DNA of 64,000 nucleotides from Halomicrobium salinisoli (GTDB lineage Archaea; Halobacteriota; Halobacteria; Halobacteriales; Haloarculaceae). Shown here one piece after another: positions 26,754 through 33,929 of the stretch. The notes under the pieces were generated by a model. It did not search any database. It was not told where the DNA came from and saw only the letters and a program-made list of their open reading frames with translations. The DNA lies in the NCBI RefSeq assembly GCF_020405185.1, contig NZ_CP084463.1, positions 2,480,001-2,544,000 of the forward strand. The letters run 5' to 3'. Each line of letters starts with the position of its first letter. Within the stretch, counting starts at the first letter, position 1. The translations under genes were made by a program, and so were the position numbers.

Positions 26754-28639
26754 CCGACCGAGAGATCGCCGACCACGGCACCGATCGATATCCGCTGTTC
26801 GGCCTGATGCGTCGGTTCGGCCACGGTGACTATCGGTACTTCGGTCTCGCCGTCGTGGCCAAGTCCCTCTCGACGTTCCTCAGCTTCGCCGACGTGTTCA
26901 TCTTCGGGATGGCCTTCGACGCATTGTTCAACGAGAAGCAGTTCGCTTTGCCGCTAGTCCCGCAGGCCTGGATCCCCGAAACGACCGTCGGTCAGCTCTG
27001 GTTCATCGGCGGGCTCCTCGTGTTGCTGAAAGCCATCGACATCGCCGGTACGCTCGCCTCGCAGTACGGATTCGGCATATTCGCCCAGCGATCGTTGGAC
27101 CGAATCCGAACGGACACCTTCCGAACCGCTCTCGACCTGGACTTCGGATACTTCGAGCGCACAAGTACGGGCGACGTCATGAGCGTCCTGAACAACGACG
27201 TAAACACGCTCGAAGTATTCCTGACGTACTTCGTCGGCGTGTCCCTCTGGATCAGCGTGACGCTGATCAGCTCGGTGGTCTACATGTCCTACCTGAACTG
27301 GCAGCTAGCGCTTTTCGTCCTCCTGTCGGCCCCGGTCGTCATCGTCGTCAACTACCTGTTTTCCACGGCTTTGGAGCGGACGCAGGATACGGTTCGGTCT
27401 CGCGTCGGCGAACTCAACTCTCGGCTGGAGACGAACGTCGACGGGATCGAAGTCATCAAGTCCTATACCGCGGAGGACTACGAGGTCGAGAGAGTCGAAC
27501 AGTCATCACGCAACCACTTCGAGGCGAAGTACGACAACCGGCGCGTGGCGGTTCGACAGCGACCTGCGAACCGGTTCATCGTCGGGGTCTGGCTGCTCTC
27601 GACACTGGCCATCGGGACCTACTGGATCGTTCGGGAACCGCCGCTGCTATTCTCCGGGACGCTGACGGCGGGACAACTGATCCCGTTCCTCTTCTACATG
27701 GAGCGGATATCGAACCCGCTCAGGAACCTCGCCAAATTCATCGACGAGTACAAGTCCGCGAAGGCTGCCGCCAAGCGCATCGACGGTCTGCGGTCCATCG
27801 GCGACGGGTCACACCGGAGCGGTAGTGCGGAGGTGACCGCCGAACACCCGGACGTGAGCTTCCGGTCAGTGGAATTCGCGTACCCAGAGAGCGACGAGAC
27901 GGTGATCGATAACGTGACCTTCGACGTCTCGGCGGGCGAAACGGTTGGGATCGTCGGTTCGACTGGCGCTGGCAAGTCGACGCTGATCAAGCTCCTGCTG
28001 CGCTACTACGACGTGACGGGTGGCGAAGTACTGGTGGGGGACCGTCCCGTCAGCCGGCTCACCGTCGAGAGTCTCAGGAGTTCGATCGGATATATCCAGC
28101 AGGACCCCTTCCTGTTCGACGCGTCGATCGCCGAAAACATCGCCTATGGAGCGGCCGATCCAACGGAAGAGGACATCGTGGACGCGGCCAAGAAATCGGG
28201 GGCACACGAGTTCATCTCCGACCTCCCCGACGGATACGACACTGAGGTGGGTGAACGAGGGACGAAGCTATCGGGCGGACAGCGACAGCGGATCGCCATC
28301 GCACGAGCGATCGTCGGCGACCCGCCGATCCTCGTGCTCGACGAGGCGACCAGTCACGTCGACACCGAGACGGAGGCGTTGATACAGCGACGAATGAACG
28401 ACGTGTTAGCGGACAAGACGACTATCGTCGTCGCTCACCGCCTCTCGACCGTCCGGAACGCGGACAGAATCGTCGTTCTTGACGAGGGGCACATCACCGA
28501 GAGTGGCAGTCACGCCGAACTCGTCGAACGGGACGGGATCTACAGGCAGTTGTGGAACGTCCAGGTCGGGACAGTCGATTCGCTCCCCTCGGAGTTCGTC
28601 GACGCGGAGGTTTCCCCGGGGGGGAAGCGGACCGACTAA
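26750..28639 (+). CDS. ABC exporter half-transporter, subunit 2 (permease-ATPase)
   Basis: 629 aa, start overlapping the stop of subunit 1 by 4 nt. Six membrane helices (about 30-320) with the coupling sequence SFADVFIFGMAFDALF, then the ATPase: Walker A GSTGAGKST, signature [15 protein letters not shown], Walker B ILVLDEATSHVD, H-loop VAHRLSTV. Both halves retain consensus ATP sites, unlike exporters with one degenerate site. The two proteins are clearly paralogous, for example the shared PLxPQxWxPxxTxG loop. Likely the efflux pump of the island. Confidence 0.9.
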   Translation: MTDREIADHGTDRYPLFGLMRRFGHGDYRYFGLAVVAKSLSTFLSFADVFIFGMAFDALFNEKQFALPLVPQAWIPETTVGQLWFIGGLLVLLKAIDIAGTLASQYGFGIFAQRSLDRIRTDTFRTALDLDFGYFERTSTGDVMSVLNNDVNTLEVFLTYFVGVSLWISVTLISSVVYMSYLNWQLALFVLLSAPVVIVVNYLFSTALERTQDTVRSRVGELNSRLETNVDGIEVIKSYTAEDYEVERVEQSSRNHFEAKYDNRRVAVRQRPANRFIVGVWLLSTLAIGTYWIVREPPLLFSGTLTAGQLIPFLFYMERISNPLRNLAKFIDEYKSAKAAAKRIDGLRSIGDGSHRSGSAEVTAEHPDVSFRSVEFAYPESDETVIDNVTFDVSAGETVGIVGSTGAGKSTLIKLLLRYYDVTGGEVLVGDRPVSRLTVESLRSSIGYIQQDPFLFDASIAENIAYGAADPTEEDIVDAAKKSGAHEFISDLPDGYDTEVGERGTKLSGGQRQRIAIARAIVGDPPILVLDEATSHVDTETEALIQRRMNDVLADKTTIVVAHRLSTVRNADRIVVLDEGHITESGSHAELVERDGIYRQLWNVQVGTVDSLPSEFVDAEVSPGGKRTD

Positions 28640-29004
28640 CTCGGGACCGCCGACGCGGTCCTGTTCGAATTCGGCCGCTGGCGTCGTACACCGACGGGCC
28701 CCAGCCGCCCGTTCCCCAGCGCGACTGTCGTCTCGCTGTTCGCGATTACACTCCGTGGTCCGCTCGATTCGGCCGCGTGCGAGGGGCGCCTCAGTGCCGT
28801 CGCGTTCGCGCTCCTGACGGCGACGCCGCTGCGTAGCGCGGTCGGCAGCAGCTGATCGTGGACGCCGGTCCCCCTCACGGTTCCCCTCCCCGCCGCCGAG
28901 TTCTCGGTCGCTCGACCCGTCCCCGTCGCGCAGTTGCACGCGACCGCAGGTCGAGAGCACGCCGGTTTCCTCGTCGCAGTCCGGCTGAACCACGCCGTCT
29001 GATC
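28640..29004. other. Intergenic stretch without a recognisable gene
   Basis: GC-rich, with only antisense or overlapping short open frames. No tRNA-like or palindromic structure was noticed before the promoter of the next gene. Confidence 0.45.
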
Positions 29005-29012
29005 GTTTATTT
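29005..29012 (+). promoter_or_regulatory. TATA-like box of the GH50-like gene
   Basis: GTTTATTT, about 40 nt before ATG 29049, implying a short leader. Confidence 0.45.
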
Positions 29013-29048
29013 CGCAAAAACTATGTCTCACTCTATCGATCGGCCCAC

Positions 29049-31067
29049 ATGTCTCACGTTCTGACACCGAGCGGCATCTCGGGTCCCGTGTCGGCGGTTG
29101 AAGACCGTTCCGTCCCGTTCGAATCCGGTTCGTGGTACGAGGGGGCCGAGGGTGCCAGACTCTCGTACGAACCGCCTCGGAGTGGACTGACGCGGGAGCA
29201 CGTGATAGAGTTCGACGCGATCGTCGAGAGCGACCACGGAGTGTGGTTGAAGGTTCGGCTCCTGGCCGCTGACGGGACGGTCCGAAACGAGTACCCACTG
29301 GAAGTGGCCGATCCGTCGAGCAATCCCACGGTAGTCGTTTCCCTGCTCCCCCATTGTCAGGCGCCGATCTCCGTCCCGGTCGAGGACGCGTACTCGCAGG
29401 GGCTTGTCTCAGAGCGAGGGCGAGGGGGTTGTCTCTCGTACCTGGCTCCGGGAGGCGGTGAGGCCGCGGATCACGTTCGCGCTATCGAGATCGAGCTGGT
29501 CCGAACGAACGACTCGGACGTCCAGTTCTGCCTGAGCCCGGTTCGGGTTGGGAAGTCGCCCTCGGAGTCGCCCGACACGCTCGTCGCGTCGACGCGACCA
29601 CTCGTGGACGAGTTCGGTCAGCTCACACAGACGGACTGGGGCGGCCGAACCGAGTCCGAGGCCGAACTCGAACGACGGCTCCGAGAACAGGCCTCGAGTA
29701 CGTCGGAGTGGCCGGACCGGTTCTCGCGGTGGGGCGGCGACGGCTCCCGCCAGTTGGACGCCACCGGTTACTTTCGCACAGAACACGACGGGGACCGATG
29801 GTACCTCGTCGATCCCGACGGCCATCCCTTCTGGTCGGTCGGCGTCAACAACGTCGATCACGACAAGTCGGCTCCGATCGACGGGCTAGAAGGCGTTCTC
29901 GAACGGACGCCTGACGCCCCGCACACCGATACGGAGGAGGGCGGAACGGTGAACTTCGTCCGTTCGAACCTCCAGCGCGTGTTCGGCCCCGACTGGCGGG
30001 AGGAGTGGGAACGAGCGACGGAGTCGATCGTGAGAGACGCGGGGTTCAACACGCTTGCGTGTTGGTCGAACGAGCGGCTCCGGGAGCAGACGGACGTCCC
30101 GTACGTTCGGTCGATAGATCTGACCTTCGACGACACGCCACGACTCTCCCTCGGTTCCTTCCCGGACGTCTTTCACGACGCGTTTCCGGAGGAGGCGAGC
30201 GAGATCGCGAACCAGCTTCAGCCGACTGTCGAGGATCCGTCGTTGATCGGTTACTACCTCGATAACTTACCGTTCTCGACGAGCGTTCCTCCGGCCCTGG
30301 CGGCTCTTCGAGAGGCCGGCGCGTGTCCGGCGCGGGACGCACTGATCGATTTCCTCGTGGAGAAACACGGATCCAGCGAGACGGCGATCGGTGACGCGTG
30401 GGACGTGGAACTGACCCGTTCCGAGTTGCGCGGAGGTGGCGTCTCGGTCGATCCGACGCCGGCGATGCGTCGGGATCTCGAGGCCTTCAGCCGGCGGATG
30501 GTCGACCGCCTGTATGAGGTGCTCGACCGAGAGTGTAAACGCGTGGATCCGAACCACCTCAACCTCGGCACTCGGGTGGTGAACATCAGCGACTGGTTCC
30601 TGGCTTGCCTCGACCACGTGGACGTCTTCTCTCCGATGTGTTACCTCGAAACGCCCGAGTCCTTGCTGTCGCTACTCGAGGGCGGTGAGACGCCAGTCCT
30701 CGTCTGTGAGTGGCACTTCGGGGCGAACGACGCCGGCCTCCCCACGAGCGGGCTTCGCCGCGTGGCGTCCCAGCACGACCGCGGCCTGGCCTACCGGAAC
30801 TTCCTGGAGCGGGCCGCCGCAGAACCGGTTTGCGTCGGCGCACACTACTTCGAGTATTACGACCAACCGGTGATCGGCCGGGGAGACGGTGAATCCTTCA
30901 ACGTCGGACTGCTGGACGTCTGTGGCCGACCGTATCCTGCGTTCGCGGGTTCGGTGCGAGCGAGTAACCGTCGGATCTACGACGTCTTGGACGGGACGGT
31001 CGAGCCCCACGATCGGACCGTGGACCACCTCCCGCCGCTGCTCGAATCCACCGCCTTGATCGAATAG
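29049..31067 (+). CDS. Agarase/GH50-like TIM-barrel glycoside hydrolase
   Basis: 672 aa. An N-terminal beta-sandwich-like region of about 190 residues precedes GYFRTEHDGDRWYLVDPDGHPFWSVGVNNVD, a signature of agarase and GH50/GH86-type barrels. Later strands include GFNTLACWSNERL, LIGYYLDN (candidate acid/base region), DVFSPMCYLE and LVCEWHFG, where Glu554 is the likely nucleophile. The end matches the GAHYFEYYDQPxxGRxDGExxNxGLLD pattern of these enzymes (about 597-630). No secretion signal is seen, which is odd for a polysaccharidase and suggests a small intracellular glycoside substrate. Family assignment is approximate. Confidence 0.68.
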   Translation: MSHVLTPSGISGPVSAVEDRSVPFESGSWYEGAEGARLSYEPPRSGLTREHVIEFDAIVESDHGVWLKVRLLAADGTVRNEYPLEVADPSSNPTVVVSLLPHCQAPISVPVEDAYSQGLVSERGRGGCLSYLAPGGGEAADHVRAIEIELVRTNDSDVQFCLSPVRVGKSPSESPDTLVASTRPLVDEFGQLTQTDWGGRTESEAELERRLREQASSTSEWPDRFSRWGGDGSRQLDATGYFRTEHDGDRWYLVDPDGHPFWSVGVNNVDHDKSAPIDGLEGVLERTPDAPHTDTEEGGTVNFVRSNLQRVFGPDWREEWERATESIVRDAGFNTLACWSNERLREQTDVPYVRSIDLTFDDTPRLSLGSFPDVFHDAFPEEASEIANQLQPTVEDPSLIGYYLDNLPFSTSVPPALAALREAGACPARDALIDFLVEKHGSSETAIGDAWDVELTRSELRGGGVSVDPTPAMRRDLEAFSRRMVDRLYEVLDRECKRVDPNHLNLGTRVVNISDWFLACLDHVDVFSPMCYLETPESLLSLLEGGETPVLVCEWHFGANDAGLPTSGLRRVASQHDRGLAYRNFLERAAAEPVCVGAHYFEYYDQPVIGRGDGESFNVGLLDVCGRPYPAFAGSVRASNRRIYDVLDGTVEPHDRTVDHLPPLLESTALIE

Positions 31068-31163
31068 GCCGTTCCGGGGCTTTTCTCGTGGGCGCTTGCG
31101 CCGCTGCCACGGCTTTGCCGGGTCGGAATCGACGCTTCGCACTGTGTACCGCGTTTCATGAGG

Positions 31164-31170
31164 TATTTAC
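31164..31170 (+). promoter_or_regulatory. TATA box of the DHFR gene
   Basis: TATTTAC, centred about 32 nt before ATG 31199. Confidence 0.5.
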
Positions 31171-31198
31171 CACCGAGGTGTCGATCCTCGGAACGCCA

Positions 31199-31693
31199 AT
31201 GGAGATCGCGCTGATCGCGGCCGTGGCCGACGACGGAGTCATCGGCTTCGACGGGAGCATCCCCTGGGAATACGAAGCGGACAAAGCGCACTTCAGGGAG
31301 ACGACGACCGGGCACCCGGTGATTGTGGGCCGACGGACGTTCGACCGAATCGTCGATACGCTCGGCGAACCGCTGCCCGACCGACGGAACATCGTCCTCA
31401 CGACCGACCCCTCCGAACGGGACGACTTCGCAAACGTCGAGTACGTGACCTCGGTCGGAGAAGCGGTCGAGCGGGCCAAACAGTGCGAGACGGCCTACGT
31501 CGCGGGCGGCGGATCGGTCTACGACCAGTTCCTCCCACTGGCCGATTCCCTCGTAATCACGCACGTCCCGGGGTCGTACGACGGCGACACCAGATTCCCG
31601 GAGTGGGACGACGAGGAGTGGTCAGTCCGGTCGAGCGAACGAGTGGGCGATCTCTCCATCGTGCGATACGTCCGAGCGACCGAGTCCGTGTGA
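31199..31693 (+). CDS. folA: Dihydrofolate reductase family protein
   Basis: 164 aa from ATG 31199; the open frame extends upstream to 31088 but the TATA box at 31164-31170 and the family N-terminus (MEIALIAAVADDGVIG) fix the start. The active-site block GSIPWEYEADKAHF carries Trp23 and Asp28, equivalent to Trp22 and Asp27 of E. coli DHFR. VIVGRRTFD and AYVAGGGSVYDQFL are the NADPH-binding segments. It would reduce dihydrofolate or a dihydropterin conjugate. No thymidylate synthase gene is adjacent, unlike the usual housekeeping setting. It could be a biosynthetic reductase or an antifolate-insensitive self-protection copy. Confidence 0.9.
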   Translation: MEIALIAAVADDGVIGFDGSIPWEYEADKAHFRETTTGHPVIVGRRTFDRIVDTLGEPLPDRRNIVLTTDPSERDDFANVEYVTSVGEAVERAKQCETAYVAGGGSVYDQFLPLADSLVITHVPGSYDGDTRFPEWDDEEWSVRSSERVGDLSIVRYVRATESV

Positions 31694-31887
31694 CTCCGAC
31701 CGACCGCGTTCGCTGACCGTTTCGACTCCCTCTCTCGGCGCCCTCAGACGCCAGCTTTCCGCGTCGCCGTTCGCGACACGCTCCGCTGCGCCGTCCCGCG
31801 GCTGGACGGGAGGACACGATGGCCGTGTTCGCCGACCGCTCGACTCGTCAGCCTGCGCATCGTCGACGACTGGAAGGAACCCGCCCG

Positions 31888-33255
31888 TCAGGCGACCCGA
31901 GATTGAACGAGCTGGAACTTTTCGGAGTCCGAATCCGCACCCGGCGGGCGGTCTGATCGCACGACTTCGACTCCGTTGGCCCCTAACTCACGAAGCTTCG
32001 CTTGCAGCCGTTCTCTGACGTCACTCCAGACGGCGTTGCGGTCGGCGTCGGTCCGAACGTCGAACCGGACCGTCAACTCGTCCTCAGCGGTTTGAATCAG
32101 CTGGAACCGGCCGATGCTTTCGTCTGAATCGACGGCGGCTTCGATGGAACGCGGGAGGACCGTGACCTCCTCCGACTGACCGGCGGCGAACCGGAGGATT
32201 CCGCCCGACCGCCCCTTGATACTGAGAACCGGGAGACTGCTTCCACAGTCGCAGTTCGGCGGGTGAAGGGAGATGCTATCACCCATGTCGTATCTGATGA
32301 TGGGCTGGACGCGATTCGCCAGGTTCGTCAAGAGGACCGAGGAGGAAGGCTCGCCGTACTCCACGGGTTCGTACTCGTCGTCGACCGGTTCAAGACGGAC
32401 CCAGTCGACGTTCGGATGGAGGTTACCCGAGGGGCATTCGAGCGCTATCGTGGTGAACTCGGAAGCGCCGTACAGGTTCGTAATCGCGCACTCGAAGGCG
32501 TCTGAGATCTGTCGTCTACTGCGAGCAGTCAACCGTTCACCGAACACCACCACTACATCCGGATCGGCGAGCAGGCGTCCCGACCGATGCTGTTCGGCGA
32601 GGAGGCGGACGGCGCTGGGATATCCCATGATGATACCCGGCCGGTACTCGTTCAACTTCGCGACCAGTTCCTCGGTGGGTTGATCCACCGTGTAGATACG
32701 ACACTTGCGTGCGTGGAGCGGTGACTTCTGCCGGATGCGTTCCATTTGGGTCTCCGTCGCGTAGTTCCCGCCGGTGGCGACGACCGCTGCCATCCGATCG
32801 CTCGGGGGGAGTTCGGCGAGGAACTGGTTACCCTGTCCCCTGATAGCGTTCAGCAGGTCGTAAACGGTGATGGCGTATTGGTCGTGGAGGAACAGCCCAG
32901 GCTCACCAGAGGTTCCGGAGGATCGCCAGGCGAGATACCTGCCGAGGTACTTCTCGGCCCGGTTCGACGGGTCTGAGACGAACGCTTCTAATTCGTCCCT
33001 CTCGACTTCCGGATCGGTCACCCACCCGTCGAAGTTAGCCATCAATTCGGACTTCGTCACAGGCGGAACGTCGTCGAAATCGTCGAGGGGTTCGGGGAGA
33101 TGTTCGTAAAGCGAACCGTAGAACTCCGACTCGTCGCGCGCGAACGAAACGATGTCTTCGAAACGCTCCGCTTGCCGCCGCCGTATGTCTCGCGGTTCCT
33201 TACGGGTGTCTGCCCAGATTCGGAACCGTAGCTTCAGGCGAGAGTAGGACCTCAT
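31888..33255 (-). CDS. Adenylate-forming enzyme, PaaK/CapK (phenylacetate-CoA ligase-like) family
   Basis: 455 aa from 33255. A TATA box (33281-33290) about 30 nt upstream selects this start over 33282. ATP-binding motif WRSSGTSGEPGLF (about 111-123), then IIMGYPSAVRLL, the A5-type NLYGASEFTTIALEC, and IRYDMGDSISL, where the Asp binds the ribose. Four Cys/His residues around CP..NCDCGS may bind zinc, as in other family members. The family adenylates aryl or acyl acids and transfers them to CoA or another nucleophile; CapK-type members occur in capsule loci. Here 4-hydroxybenzoate or a pterin carboxylate are candidate substrates. It converges on DHFR. Confidence 0.82.
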   Translation of the reverse strand: MRSYSRLKLRFRIWADTRKEPRDIRRRQAERFEDIVSFARDESEFYGSLYEHLPEPLDDFDDVPPVTKSELMANFDGWVTDPEVERDELEAFVSDPSNRAEKYLGRYLAWRSSGTSGEPGLFLHDQYAITVYDLLNAIRGQGNQFLAELPPSDRMAAVVATGGNYATETQMERIRQKSPLHARKCRIYTVDQPTEELVAKLNEYRPGIIMGYPSAVRLLAEQHRSGRLLADPDVVVVFGERLTARSRRQISDAFECAITNLYGASEFTTIALECPSGNLHPNVDWVRLEPVDDEYEPVEYGEPSSSVLLTNLANRVQPIIRYDMGDSISLHPPNCDCGSSLPVLSIKGRSGGILRFAAGQSEEVTVLPRSIEAAVDSDESIGRFQLIQTAEDELTVRFDVRTDADRNAVWSDVRERLQAKLRELGANGVEVVRSDRPPGADSDSEKFQLVQSRVA

Positions 33256-33900
33256 GAGCGTTGTATCATCTCGGGGGGCCATTATTTAATGCGCTTCGGA
33301 TCGGATGTATCAAACCGGGACGGTGCTCCGGTTCCCGATCACCGTCGCGCGCCCCAGCGAGTTCACGTCTGCGGCGCGCAGAGCGCGACCGGTACGGTCT
33401 GAACCGCGGTACTGTGACTCCCCTGTGGCCCCGTCGCCACGATGCGTCGAACGGGCGGCGGGGCGGTGAGACTCGTCGTCGGCGCGAATCTACGGCCGGA
33501 CCGAACCGGGAGAGAGCGACTTTCAGAACGGTGTCACCGACGACCGCGTGGCCCCCGCCACGTCGGACGACGCGCGACCCGCGTCGCTCAGTCAGCCGTG
33601 GTCGAACCGCCGGTATCCGGCGGACGACATGGCGAGGCCGAGGTGGTCTACGGCGCCGATACCGTTTCGTCGCTGTTCGATCTGCCCGGTTGAACCACGG
33701 CAGTGATCACGGCTCGCCAGCCCGACGTGCTCGCGCCGGAAAGAGCCCGTCGGAGGCCGTGGTGCCGCCCCGTTTCCCGTCCGCCCGGTCCTGTCAGATC
33801 GTGAATCTCGGTCGCGGGAACTGCCGGCTTCGGGGGCGGGGATATCGAGTACGACGGGTATTTTCCCAGCAGTGCAGATTTAATGATTAATGGAAAGCAG
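33256..33900. other. Intergenic stretch between divergent PaaK-like and FolC-FolP genes
   Basis: It holds AT-rich promoters at both ends (33281-33290 and 33901-33909). The GC-rich middle has no convincing open frame. A T-rich segment at about 33860-33900 (ATTTAATGATTAATGG) may be an additional regulatory region. Confidence 0.45.
33281..33290 (-). promoter_or_regulatory. TATA box of the PaaK-like gene
   Basis: Minus-strand ATTAAATAAT, about 30 nt upstream of the start at 33255. Confidence 0.55.
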
Positions 33901-33909
33901 TAAATAAAT
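33901..33909 (+). promoter_or_regulatory. TATA box of the FolC-FolP gene
   Basis: TAAATAAAT, centred about 25 nt before ATG 33930. Confidence 0.55.
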
Positions 33910-33929
33910 GGGGGAGTGTACGGTGGTAC

